Positions 56,349 through 64,000 of a stretch of 64,000 bases of DNA are shown here, one piece after another. The notes beneath the pieces are model-generated. The model searched no databases, was not told the origin of the DNA, and worked only from the letters and a program-made list of their open reading frames with translations. The position numbers were made by a program, and so were the translations under genes. Positions within the stretch are counted from its first letter, which is position 1; each line of letters starts with the position of its first letter. Source of the DNA: Amphritea atlantica (GTDB taxonomy: Bacteria; Pseudomonadota; Gammaproteobacteria; Pseudomonadales; Balneatricaceae); contig NZ_JAHKQE010000025.1 of the NCBI RefSeq assembly GCF_018860855.1, positions 24,146 to 88,145 of the forward strand. Reading direction: 5' to 3'.

Positions 56349-56948
56349 TTAAAAGCGGTTTTCAATTAATACCTCGGTCAGCGGGATTTGCCCAGCCCTA
56401 GGGTTTGCAGGCTTGTCCGCCGAACCAAGCGTGATGAACATACTGATCACATGGCCTGCGGGTAAATTAACCATCTCAGCCACCCGCTCATTATCAAAAC
56501 CGATCATAGGGCAAGTATCATATCCCAAGGCCTTAGCCGCCAACATAAAGGTTTGTGCCGCCATTCCGCTAGAACGCATCGCCTCATCACGCTGTAACAA
56601 CCCTTTACCCTGATAAAAAGAGGCCAGCATAGGCAACATCATCGCCTGCACATCCGCCGGAGCATTGGCCCAATAACGCTGTGGGTTATCTGACCAGGCT
56701 TGAGTGTCAGCACACACAATCACCAACTCAGCAGCCTCGGTTATCTGTGTTTGTCCCCAAGCAGCAGCCTGAAGTTCAGTACGTAGTTGCGAATCAGTGA
56801 CCCGAACAAACCGCCAATGCTGAATATTATATGAAGTAGGAGAAAGCAATACTGCCTGCATGATGCGTTCAAAGTCAGCTTCAGTCACCGGTTTATCGGC
56901 ATAGTGTTTGATCGCGCGACGTGCTGCAACGGTTGCAAAAAATTCCAT
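56349..56948 (-). CDS. Nitroreductase family protein
   Basis: The 199-residue FMN-dependent protein starts MEFFATVAARRAIKHYADKPVTEADFERIMQAVLLSPTSYNIQHWRFV, the typical nitroreductase N-terminus with the RRAIK FMN-phosphate site and the SPTSYNIQHW loop. It ends AGHVISMFITLGSADKPANPR. Such enzymes reduce nitro compounds, quinones or enones with NAD(P)H. The ATG at 56948 is chosen over a start 72 bases upstream on homology. It stands alone, downstream of the LysR at 57100-58017. Confidence 0.9.
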   Translation of the reverse strand: MEFFATVAARRAIKHYADKPVTEADFERIMQAVLLSPTSYNIQHWRFVRVTDSQLRTELQAAAWGQTQITEAAELVIVCADTQAWSDNPQRYWANAPADVQAMMLPMLASFYQGKGLLQRDEAMRSSGMAAQTFMLAAKALGYDTCPMIGFDNERVAEMVNLPAGHVISMFITLGSADKPANPRAGQIPLTEVLIENRF

Positions 56949-57099
56949 TATTAAACCCTCATCTATTGATCGATTATTAAAGGTGTCACCACTCAACGCC
57001 GTGATCACCATATCTGACAAATAGATTAGATTGTTTATTAATGATTAATAACCACTCTTAAAATAAAAACAATGTTGAGCAAAAGACAACAATGCTGCA

Positions 57100-58017
57100 T
57101 TAGATAGCGATACCCTGCTCCCAATAGGGCGTCTCACTGCCAAAATACTCGATGGCAAAATCTAAAAATACCCGCACCTTCGCAGGCATATACTGTCGCT
57201 CAATAAACACCGCATTATAATCCTGCACCGGCATCTGATATTCAGGAAACAAGACCACCAGTCTGCCTGCGCGAATATCCGGCCCTGCCACAAAGGTGGG
57301 TAAGCGCGCAATACCCAAGCCCCTCAATACCGCTTCCTGCAACGCCTCACTGTTATTAACCTGATAATTACCCGACACCATCACCGACTGTCGCTGATTA
57401 TCTTTCGTAAAGTGCCATTCACGCACATCATTGGAATAACTAAAAGAGAGACAGTTATGTTCTAGTAGGTCATCCAGAACTAATGGATAACCCTGAGTCT
57501 CCAGATATTCAGGAGAGGCACATAAGACACTGTTAATACGGCCAAGTCGACGGGCAATCAGGCTAGAATCCGATAATTCGCCACCTCGAATGGCAATATC
57601 AAACCCACCACTGACCATCTCGAGTCGTTTATCATCCATCACCAGATCGATACTGATTTTAGGATAACGTTTTAAAAATTCGGGGATCATCGGTGCCATA
57701 TGCAACCGGCCAAATGACATCGGTGAATTAATGCGTAAACGTCCCTGCGGCTCCCCCTGAAGTTGAGCCACCGCATCTTCTGCGTCACGGGCGGCCTCGG
57801 TCGCTTTAAGCGCATGCTCAAAATAGCGCTCCCCCACCTCCGTTAAGCTCAGTTTTCGCGTTGTCCGATGCAGTAATTTGACACCCAGCTGCTGCTCTAA
57901 CAACGTAATACGCTTACTCACCGCCGATTTAGAGATACCCAAAAAGCGAGCCGCAGGGGAAAATCCACCATACTGAACCACAGCAACAAAAACGGGAATT
58001 GCAGCAATCGTATCCAT
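57100..58017 (-). CDS. LysR family transcriptional regulator
   Basis: The 305-residue regulator has the winged HTH MDTIAAIPVFVAVVQYGGFSPAARFLGISKSAVSKRITLLEQQLG and a LysR effector domain beginning GRLRINSPMSFGRLHM. It belongs to the CrgA/DmlR-like group in general form. It diverges from the EamA-type exporter gene at 58133, and a TGTT-N11-AACA box lies in the gap, so that gene is the likely target. I use the ATG at 58017; a GTG one codon upstream is possible. Confidence 0.9.
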   Translation of the reverse strand: MDTIAAIPVFVAVVQYGGFSPAARFLGISKSAVSKRITLLEQQLGVKLLHRTTRKLSLTEVGERYFEHALKATEAARDAEDAVAQLQGEPQGRLRINSPMSFGRLHMAPMIPEFLKRYPKISIDLVMDDKRLEMVSGGFDIAIRGGELSDSSLIARRLGRINSVLCASPEYLETQGYPLVLDDLLEHNCLSFSYSNDVREWHFTKDNQRQSVMVSGNYQVNNSEALQEAVLRGLGIARLPTFVAGPDIRAGRLVVLFPEYQMPVQDYNAVFIERQYMPAKVRVFLDFAIEYFGSETPYWEQGIAI

Positions 58018-58029
58018 CACACCAACCTT

Positions 58030-58048
58030 TGTTCACTTTTATTCAACA
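58030..58048. promoter_or_regulatory. Candidate LysR box
   Basis: TGTT (58030-58033) and AACA (58045-58048) frame an 11-base spacer, the T-N11-A pattern with 4-bp arms, just upstream of the lysR start and 85 bases before the exporter gene. Confidence 0.45.
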
Positions 58049-58132
58049 GTTATTGTCCAAAAACACAGATTATCAGCTAATTAAAAACAAGTTAACCTAG
58101 CAACCCTTAAATCCCTTTACATAGAGCATCTT

Positions 58133-59047
58133 ATGAACAGTCCACTCCAACAGACACCTCGCATCATAATTCACATGCTGATGCTATTGATGGTCGCGCT
58201 GATTGCCAGCTCATTTCCTGTTGGCGCACTCATTACCACCGCCCTGCCTCCCGAGGTAATGATGTTTATCCGTTTTCTACTGGCCGCACTGATGTTCGCA
58301 CCCTATGTTTTCATTAAAAATGGCTGGCACCGCCCAACACATCAGCAATTGCTCGGGTATGCTGTTTTAAGCATCCCTTTAGTGGTGTTTTTCTGGTGTA
58401 TGTTTGCAGCGCTACGCTATACCAGCGCACTCAATACCGGTGCCATCTATACCACGGTGCCCGCGATGACCGCATTCTATGTGTTTCTTATCAACCGAGA
58501 AAAAACCAGCAAACGCCGAGCAGCCGGTTTACTACTGGGCACCTTAGGCGCCCTGTGGATTATCGTACGGGGCGATATAAGCAGCTTGCTGCAACTACAA
58601 CTGAATCGCGGAGACCTCCTATTTATACTCGGCTGCTTATTTATGGGAGCCTATAACCCACTGATACGAAAGCTTTATGCTGGCGAGCCGATGGAAATAA
58701 TGACATTCTGGGTAATATCAATCGGCAGTTTCTGGCTACTGTTACTATCACTTCCTAGCTTAGGCGCTATTGAGTGGCGCGCCGTCGATATGAATGTTTA
58801 TCTGGGCATTTTATATCTGGCTATCTTCACCACCTTAGTCAGTTTTTTCTTATTACAACTCGGCACGCTTATCTTGGGCGCAACTCAAGTGGCAGCCTAT
58901 AGCTTTTTAACCCCTTTGTTCGTGGTAATCCTAAATATATTGATGGGCTCTACATCGCTACAATGGCCACTAATACCCGGTATGGTGCTTGTTATTATCG
59001 CCATGTTACTGGTACAAAAAGAGCAACGTTCGCCCCATACCGCATAG
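58133..59047 (+). CDS. DMT superfamily (EamA) transporter
   Basis: The 304-residue protein has ten predicted membrane helices arranged as two EamA repeats (first from ALIASSFPVGALITTALPPEVMMFIRFLLAALMFAP; second from GDLLFILGCLFMGAYNPLIRKLYAG). EamA proteins usually export metabolites or amino-acid-like compounds. It has the PPEVMMFIRF motif after helix 1, common in this family. Control by the divergent LysR is likely. The substrate is unknown. Confidence 0.9.
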   Translation: MNSPLQQTPRIIIHMLMLLMVALIASSFPVGALITTALPPEVMMFIRFLLAALMFAPYVFIKNGWHRPTHQQLLGYAVLSIPLVVFFWCMFAALRYTSALNTGAIYTTVPAMTAFYVFLINREKTSKRRAAGLLLGTLGALWIIVRGDISSLLQLQLNRGDLLFILGCLFMGAYNPLIRKLYAGEPMEIMTFWVISIGSFWLLLLSLPSLGAIEWRAVDMNVYLGILYLAIFTTLVSFFLLQLGTLILGATQVAAYSFLTPLFVVILNILMGSTSLQWPLIPGMVLVIIAMLLVQKEQRSPHTA

Positions 59048-59158
59048 CCTAGATGTAGGGTTTATTGTCCTAAATAGTCAATGACAGCCCATATCCTGAT
59101 ACTTTTTTTCTGCTAAGATAATCCTCTTTGGTAACAGTTTTCTCAGAGGTTAAGTCAG

Positions 59159-60004
59159 ATGAAATTTGAAGGTACAGAGCGCTATGTTGCGACAGATGAT
59201 CTGCGGATGGCCGTTAATGCTGCCGCCACATTGCAACGCCCCCTGCTAATCAAAGGCGAGCCTGGCACCGGCAAAACAATGTTAGCTGAAGAGGTCGCTC
59301 AAGCCTTCGGCAAAAAACTACTGCGCTGGCATATTAAATCGACCACCAAAGCACAACAGGGACTGTATGAATACGATGCAGTCTCCCGGCTAAGGGATTC
59401 CCAACTGGGTGATGATCGAGTACATGATATCAGCAACTACATCCGCAAAGGGATGCTCTGGGAAGCCTTTGATGCCGACGAACAGGTCGTGCTGCTGATT
59501 GATGAGATCGATAAAGCGGATATCGAATTCCCTAATGATCTATTGGTTGAGCTCGACAAAATGGAGTTCAGCGTTTATGAAACCGGTGAAACCGTGGTCG
59601 CTAAACACCGCCCTATGATCATCATCACCAGTAATAACGAGAAAGAGCTGCCCGATGCCTTCCTACGCCGCTGCTTTTTCCATTACATCAACTTCCCTAA
59701 TGCCGACACCATGAAACAGATCGTGGATGTGCATTTCCCCAACATTCAAAAAGATCTAGTCAATGAGGCGCTGGAAGTCTTCTTTCAAGTGCGAGAGGTT
59801 AACGGCCTGAAAAAGAAACCCTCGACATCAGAACTGATTGACTGGTTAAAGCTATTACTGGCTGACAATATTTCATTGGATATACTGCAGAATCGTGATC
59901 CTAGTCAGGCGATTCCGCCCCTCTATGGCGCCCTACTGAAGAATGAACAAGACGTTCATATTCTGCAACGCTTGGCATTTATGGCCCGCCGAGAAAACCG
60001 ATAA
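59159..60004 (+). CDS. MoxR-type AAA+ ATPase
   Basis: The 281-residue protein is an AAA+ ATPase with Walker A GEPGTGKT at residues 33-40, Walker B VVLLIDEIDKADIEFPNDLLVELD near 118-140, sensor 1 IITSNNEKELPDAFLRRCFFHY and a C-terminal helical lid. MoxR proteins work as chaperones that remodel partner proteins, usually encoded next to a VWA-domain protein. That partner follows 18 bases downstream. An AGAGG ribosome site precedes the ATG. Confidence 0.93.
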   Translation: MKFEGTERYVATDDLRMAVNAAATLQRPLLIKGEPGTGKTMLAEEVAQAFGKKLLRWHIKSTTKAQQGLYEYDAVSRLRDSQLGDDRVHDISNYIRKGMLWEAFDADEQVVLLIDEIDKADIEFPNDLLVELDKMEFSVYETGETVVAKHRPMIIITSNNEKELPDAFLRRCFFHYINFPNADTMKQIVDVHFPNIQKDLVNEALEVFFQVREVNGLKKKPSTSELIDWLKLLLADNISLDILQNRDPSQAIPPLYGALLKNEQDVHILQRLAFMARRENR

Positions 60005-60022
60005 GCCGGCTAGGAGCGATCT

Positions 60023-61198
60023 ATGTTAGTCGATTTTTTCTACACCCTGCGCAAAGCTCAGGTGCCTGTTTCAATCCATGAGCTACTTGCCCTGCTGGAA
60101 GCACTGGAAAACCATCTAGCCTTCGCCGACTGGGATGATTTCTATCTACTGGCGCGTACCTGCATGGTAAAGGATGAAAAATATTTCGACCGTTTTGATC
60201 TCGCCTTTGGCCATTACTTTAAAGACTTAGCCGAGCTGCCAGACCCGTTTGATAACCTGATACCCGAGCAATGGTTGGACGCCGACTTTATCCGCAATCT
60301 CAGTGATGAAGATAAAGCCGAAATCGAAAAACTCGGCGGATTAGATAAGCTGATGGAAACGCTGGCTAAACGCTTCGAGGAACAAAAAGAGCGGCATGCT
60401 GGAGGTAATAAATGGATCGGCACCGGCGGCACCTCACCCTTCGGTCATAGCGGTTATAACCCTGAAGGGGTGCGTATCGGTGGAGAAAGCAAACATAAGC
60501 AGGCGGTAAAAGTTTGGGAAAAACGGATATTTCGCGATCTCGATGACAGCGTGGAACTCGGCACCCGTAATCTCAAAGTCGCCCTACGCAAACTGCGTAA
60601 ATTTGCCCGCACCGGTGCCGCCGATGAATTAGACCTCGATGACACTATCCGTTCTACCGCCAATAATGCCGGCTATCTCGATCTGAAAATGGTGCCGGAA
60701 CGGCATAACGCCGCCAAGGTACTGATATTTTTTGATGTGGGCGGCTCAATGGACCCCTATATTCAGCAGTGTGAACAGCTGTTTTCCGCCGCACGCACCG
60801 AGTTCAAGCACTTGGAATATTTCTATTTTCATAACTGTGTTTATGAACGGGTCTGGAAAGATAACAAACGCCGCTGGAACGAGCATATCGACACCTTCGA
60901 TCTGCTGCACACCTATGGCCGCGATTATCGGGTTATTTTTGTGGGTGATGCGGCGATGGCCCCCTATGAGGTCACCGAACGCTTTGGCAGTGTCGAACAC
61001 CGCAATCCAGAATCGGGCGAGGTTTGGCTAAGGCGAATCCTCGATACTTGGGATAAAGCGATCTGGCTCAACCCTAGCCATCAGCGCTACTGGGATTACA
61101 CCGCCAGCACCCAGATGATCAAAAACATGCTGGATCAAAAAATGTTCCCACTAACACTAGCAGGGCTGGAAGACGGCATCCGTTATCTGTCGAAATAA
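60023..61198 (+). CDS. VWA-domain (CoxE-like) protein partner of MoxR
   Basis: The 391-residue protein has an N-terminal region typical of CoxE-like/COG3552 proteins (VDFFYTLRKAQVPVSIHELLALLEAL) and a C-terminal von Willebrand A domain starting at VLIFFDVGGSMDPYIQQCEQLFSAARTEFKHLEYFYFHNC near residue 233. The metal-site motif reads D-x-G-x-S, not the classical D-x-S-x-S, which seems usual in this subfamily but may weaken metal binding. With the upstream MoxR ATPase it likely forms a two-part chaperone system; the client is unknown. Confidence 0.9.
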   Translation: MLVDFFYTLRKAQVPVSIHELLALLEALENHLAFADWDDFYLLARTCMVKDEKYFDRFDLAFGHYFKDLAELPDPFDNLIPEQWLDADFIRNLSDEDKAEIEKLGGLDKLMETLAKRFEEQKERHAGGNKWIGTGGTSPFGHSGYNPEGVRIGGESKHKQAVKVWEKRIFRDLDDSVELGTRNLKVALRKLRKFARTGAADELDLDDTIRSTANNAGYLDLKMVPERHNAAKVLIFFDVGGSMDPYIQQCEQLFSAARTEFKHLEYFYFHNCVYERVWKDNKRRWNEHIDTFDLLHTYGRDYRVIFVGDAAMAPYEVTERFGSVEHRNPESGEVWLRRILDTWDKAIWLNPSHQRYWDYTASTQMIKNMLDQKMFPLTLAGLEDGIRYLSK

Positions 61199-61269
61199 CA
61201 TCGGTACCACACTGCCGATACAACACTGATCAGCCCGGCTTTCAGATAAATAACGCCAAGGAGCTTCCC

Positions 61270-61701
61270 TTGAAAAAACCAGCATTCACCGTACTCTGTT
61301 CACTCACGATCGCGGCAATGGTCAGCCTCCCTCTGAAAGCCAGCGCCCAGGATCTGGGCACCTGTTTTATTGACTCCCTAACCGGAAAAGAACGCAAAGA
61401 ACTGGTTAAATGGATGTACTTTTCAATGTCCGCGCACCCAGAACTGGAACCCCACGCCAACATATCCCTAGATGATCTGCAGGGCTCTCACCAAACCATT
61501 GCCAAACTGATCACCCGACTATTCCCCAACGAGGCAAGAGCCGCCCGCAAGGCCGATCCACAGGCCCTGAAGAAAGCCTTGAAACTGGTGGGCAAAGTCG
61601 CCATGCAAGATATATTAACCGATAAAGCGGTCCGAGCGGCGGTGAATGACTACACCCGCTTTGTGGATCAGGAAAAGATTAAAGACGTCTTTTTGGAGTA
61701 G
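61270..61701 (+). CDS. Secreted protein of unknown function
   Basis: A TTG at 61270, six bases after a good AAGGAG site, opens a 143-residue protein with a signal peptide (KKPAFTVLCSLTIAAMVSLPLKASA, cleavage near residue 26). The mature part is helical and charged (LTGKERKELVKWMYFSMSAHPEL; FPNEARAARKADPQALKKALKLVGKVAMQD) with one early Cys (GTCFID). It lies 72 bases after the VWA gene and could be a periplasmic partner of that system. I do not recognise a family. Confidence 0.75.
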   Translation: MKKPAFTVLCSLTIAAMVSLPLKASAQDLGTCFIDSLTGKERKELVKWMYFSMSAHPELEPHANISLDDLQGSHQTIAKLITRLFPNEARAARKADPQALKKALKLVGKVAMQDILTDKAVRAAVNDYTRFVDQEKIKDVFLE

Positions 61702-61920
61702 CCTGTCTGAGCCCCAGCTATTCGTTCAATGCTGTCAAAGAACCCTTTTACCACAGAGAACACCGGGAACACCGAGGTAAAAACCAGAGCAGCCCTTTTT
61801 GGGGATAAATATCACTCAGGCAGCATCGCCCCGCCGGTATCGTCGTGGGCGGTGATTTGTTATATTGCGCTGCGGCGCCAAGCGATGCGCCAGATATACA
61901 CTAAACACTAGGACACCCCA
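61702..61920. other. Gap before minC with an ACCACAGAG-type repeat
   Basis: The gap contains ACCACAGAGAACACCGGGAACACCGAGG at about 61751-61778 (written here as its two halves ACCACAGAGAACACC and GGGAACACCGAGG), a short imperfect repeat common in bacterial intergenic DNA. The open frame across it is not called as a gene. The min operon promoter presumably lies at 61830-61900, but I see no strong match. Confidence 0.4.
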
Positions 61921-62646
61921 ATGGCAGACGCCTGCTTTCAAATAAAAGGCACCAATCTAACGCTTATGTCGCTGGACTTATATCAGTATCAGCCGCAAGT
62001 GTTTGCCGAGCAGCTGCGCCAAAAAGTCGAGTCCGCTCCGCTGTTTTTTACCGGCTCACCACTGTTTTTAAATTTGGCCGACTTTAGCGGCGAGATAAAC
62101 CGCGAGCTGCTGCAAGATGTGATTGAACAATGCCGCGGTGTGGGGTTTCAGTTATTTGGCTGCAAAGGTGCTGATGATAAAGTCGCGCAACAGGCGCGAG
62201 ACTTAGGCCTGATACACTTGCCCGCTTCGCGCCCGCGCGTTGAAAAACCCGCAGCAGAAGAACCAAGCCAAGCCTCAGCCGAACCACAAGCAGCGGTTCC
62301 GAAGGCAACCGCGCCAGCACTGCCGACTCGGATAGTCGACCGCCCTGTGCGCTCGGGCCAACAAATATACGCCGAAGGTTGCGATTTGATTTTGCTCGCG
62401 CCGGTCAGCGAGGGTGCCGAGGTGATCGCCGATGGCAATATTCATGTATACAGAGCCTTGCGCGGTCGCGCACTGGCCGGCGTGCGCGGCAACCCCGACG
62501 CGCGTATTTTTTGCCAACAACTCGAAGCAGAGCTGGTCTCAATTAACGGACATTTTATTTTAAACGACAAACTGCGTGAGCACTGCTGGAAACAAGCGGC
62601 ACAGGTGTATCTGCAAGATGAATCCCTCCAAGTGACAGCGCTGTAA
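61921..62646 (+). CDS. minC: Septum site-determining protein MinC
   Basis: MinC inhibits FtsZ polymerisation away from midcell. The 241-residue protein has the N-terminal MinC domain (FQIKGTNLTLMSLDLYQYQPQVFAEQLRQK), a Pro/Ala/Glu-rich linker at about residues 108-135, and the beta-helical C-terminal domain (RPVRSGQQIYAEGCDLILLAPVSEGAEVIADGNIHVYRALRGRALAGV) that binds MinD and FtsZ tails. It is followed 29 bases later by minD. Confidence 0.96.
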   Translation: MADACFQIKGTNLTLMSLDLYQYQPQVFAEQLRQKVESAPLFFTGSPLFLNLADFSGEINRELLQDVIEQCRGVGFQLFGCKGADDKVAQQARDLGLIHLPASRPRVEKPAAEEPSQASAEPQAAVPKATAPALPTRIVDRPVRSGQQIYAEGCDLILLAPVSEGAEVIADGNIHVYRALRGRALAGVRGNPDARIFCQQLEAELVSINGHFILNDKLREHCWKQAAQVYLQDESLQVTAL

Positions 62647-62675
62647 CACCACTGACGATTAATAAAGGACAACAC

Positions 62676-63485
62676 GTGGCTAAAATAATAGTAGTAACAT
62701 CAGGTAAAGGTGGCGTTGGTAAAACCACCTCAAGTGCGGCTATCTCCACCGGTCTTGCCTTGCGCGGCCACAAAACCGTGGTCATCGACTTTGATGTGGG
62801 CTTGCGTAACCTAGATTTAATTATGGGTTGCGAACGCCGAGTGGTATACGACTTTGTTAATGTTATTAACAAAGAAGCTAGCCTTAAGCAGGCTCTGATT
62901 AAAGACAAACGCACCGAAGGGCTGTTTATTTTGCCCGCCTCACAAACCCGCGATAAAGACGCCCTCACCTACGAAGGTGTCGAGGCCGTTTTGAACGAGC
63001 TGGCCGAAGACTTTGACTATATCATCTGCGACTCGCCAGCCGGTATCGAGCAAGGCGCGCAAATGGCGCTCTACTTTGCCGAAGAGGCCATCGTCGTCAC
63101 CAATCCCGAGGTGTCTTCGGTGCGCGACTCCGACCGTATTTTGGGTATTTTGCAAAGCAAGTCGCGCCTGGCCGAGCAAGGCAAAACGATCAAAGAGCAC
63201 CTAATGCTCACTCGTTACAACCCAGCCCGCGTAGCCACCAACGAGATGCTAAGCGTGGCCGATGTCGAGGAGATTTTGGCTATTCCGCTACTGGGTGTTA
63301 TTCCCGAGTCCGAGGCCGTACTTAAAGCCTCTAACCAAGGAGCGCCGGTTATTCTCGATACCGAGTCACAGGCTGGGCAAGCGTATCAAGATGCTGTATC
63401 TCGCCTACTGGGCGAGGACGTAGAACACCGCTTTTTAGAGCAAGCCAAGTCAAGCTTTTTTAAGCGACTGCTAGGAGGTAAGTAA
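62676..63485 (+). CDS. minD: Septum site-determining ATPase MinD
   Basis: MinD is a membrane-cycling ATPase that carries MinC and is stimulated by MinE. The 269-residue protein starts with GTG and has the deviant Walker [11 protein letters not shown] (lysines at 11 and 16), [25 protein letters not shown], and Walker [13 protein letters not shown] near 118. The C-terminal amphipathic membrane helix [11 protein letters not shown] is intact. The stop overlaps minE by one base (TAATG). Confidence 0.97.
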   Translation: MAKIIVVTSGKGGVGKTTSSAAISTGLALRGHKTVVIDFDVGLRNLDLIMGCERRVVYDFVNVINKEASLKQALIKDKRTEGLFILPASQTRDKDALTYEGVEAVLNELAEDFDYIICDSPAGIEQGAQMALYFAEEAIVVTNPEVSSVRDSDRILGILQSKSRLAEQGKTIKEHLMLTRYNPARVATNEMLSVADVEEILAIPLLGVIPESEAVLKASNQGAPVILDTESQAGQAYQDAVSRLLGEDVEHRFLEQAKSSFFKRLLGGK

Positions 63486-63745
63486 TGGGCATACTCGATT
63501 ACCTATTAAAGAAAAACAAACCCTCTTCGTCGGCCTCAACCGCCAAAGAGCGCCTACAAATTATTGTCGCCCATGAGCGCAGCACCCGTGGTCAACCCGA
63601 TTATTTGCCGCTGATGCAAAAAGAAATCATCGAGGTGGTTCGCAAATACGTCGATATCGAGCACGACCAAGTGTCCGTGCAGCTTGATAACGCCGACGAC
63701 TGTTCGGTGCTAGAGCTAAACATCACGTTGCCCGACGCCAAGTAA
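63485..63745 (+). CDS. minE: Cell division topological specificity factor MinE
   Basis: MinE stimulates MinD ATPase and drives pole-to-pole oscillation. The 86-residue protein has the membrane-targeting N-terminus ([11 protein letters not shown]), the MinD-contact helix region [14 protein letters not shown] and the dimerising beta domain ([17 protein letters not shown]). It begins with the last base of the minD stop. A strong hairpin follows. Confidence 0.96.
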   Translation: MGILDYLLKKNKPSSSASTAKERLQIIVAHERSTRGQPDYLPLMQKEIIEVVRKYVDIEHDQVSVQLDNADDCSVLELNITLPDAK

Positions 63746-63748
63746 AAC

Positions 63749-63781
63749 ATCCGCCGGTGGCACCACGCGCTACCGGCGGAT
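63749..63781 (+). terminator. Hairpin after minE
   Basis: ATCCGCCGGT (63749-63758) and ACCGGCGGAT (63772-63781) pair perfectly and extend inward with further pairs; ATTATT follows rather than a pure T run. Probable terminator of minCDE. Confidence 0.7.
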
Positions 63782-64000
63782 ATTATTAAGCCAACTTACC
63801 TTGTCTAACAGACGCCCCCTAGGCGGCCAGCGCAACTTGTTGCGCATTGGTACTTGGTCTTGTTAAAAGGCATTACTGCTTACCCGCCTCTTGTTTTTTT
63901 AAATTCTGAGAAATGCTCTTCAAGACTTGCAACTGTTCTTGCTTCCACACGGCATGTAGTGGTCAAGTAAAATTGGCCACCGATTTATAGTTAATCCAGT
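63782..64000. other. Right-edge gap; possible insertion-sequence end at 63957-64000
   Basis: No gene is called. GCGCAA-CTTG-TTGCGC (63830-63845) is a perfect 6-bp hairpin. From 63957 the sequence TGGTCAAGTAAAATTGGCCACC resembles in outline (TGGTCA...TGGCCACC) the terminal repeats of some insertion sequences, so an element may begin here and continue outside the window. This is a visual impression only. A 25-codon minus-strand frame at 63873-63950 is too short to call. Confidence 0.3.

Noticed and set aside
61729..61911. Frame reading TTENTGNTEVK
   Set aside because: It is a translation of the ACCACAGAG-type intergenic repeat, a well-known source of spurious ORFs.
61921..63745. Horizontal origin of minCDE, suspected from slightly different codon preference
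   Set aside because: The impression is weak, the operon is complete and core, and no composition calculation could be done here.
63808..63880. Integron attC site suggested by GTCTAAC and nearby dyads
   Set aside because: No matching GTTRRRY partner core is found at the right distance, and there is no integrase or cassette array.

Overview
The window comes from a bacterial chromosome, very probably a marine gammaproteobacterium of the Oceanospirillales (Oceanospirillaceae-like). This is inferred from the gene orders kdsD-kdsC-lptC-lptA-lptB-rpoN-hpf-ptsN-rapZ-ptsO, yhdP-rng-maf-mreDCB facing gatCAB, and minCDE, together with a TRAP binding protein and many LysR regulators. No species-level marker such as rRNA is present. 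Nearly all of the sequence is chromosomal and intact. There is no phage, CRISPR array or complete insertion sequence.

Layout. 1-8.2 kb: LPS (Kdo) synthesis and transport genes, sigma-54, the nitrogen-PTS branch, an MgtE magnesium channel and DarP. 8.3-17.3 kb, minus strand: YhdP, RNase G, Maf and MreDCB. 17.4-20.8 kb: the GatCAB amidotransferase. 20.8-32.8 kb: an accessory, mostly catabolic stretch with a LysR/SDR pair, a TorF-type porin, MsrA, FadH with a divergent TetR and paired operators, LysR with a class II aldolase and a PanE-like reductase, an orphan TRAP binding protein and an orphan HpaD dioxygenase. 33.2-46.7 kb: the most unusual region, described below. 46.8-56.3 kb: DsbA-like protein, a membrane-anchored cold-shock-domain protein, SlyX, RsmJ, UppP, TsaB, UbiX, Mpl, Fbp, Ppa, DUF808 and DUF2956. 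56.3-61.7 kb: nitroreductase, LysR with an EamA exporter, a MoxR/VWA pair and a secreted protein of unknown function. 61.9-63.7 kb: MinCDE, followed by a possible insertion-sequence end at the right edge.

The outstanding structure is a pair of identical initiator tRNA genes (33258-33334 on plus, 46599-46675 on minus) that face each other across about 13 kb. Each is followed by an inward-running tandem array of 66-nt units. Each unit is a damaged copy of the tRNA 3' half, including the T arm and CCA, and nearly every unit is followed by its own GAAA-loop intrinsic terminator. The innermost unit of each array carries an insertion; in the right array it is 86 nt and folds into four successive hairpins. 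The arrangement recalls the rtT repeats of the E. coli tyrT locus but involves initiator tRNA and an inverted pair of loci.

Between the arrays lie duplicated small secreted proteins, a fused indolepyruvate ferredoxin oxidoreductase next to a Leu/Phe-type amino acid dehydrogenase (amino acid to 2-oxo acid to acyl-CoA), and a set consisting of an APH-type kinase, a phospho-lyase-type PLP enzyme, DeoR, an isochorismatase-fold hydrolase and an SDR. This last set looks like an amino-alcohol degradation pathway. A truncated transporter tail sits in front of the SDR, so the segment has also lost DNA.
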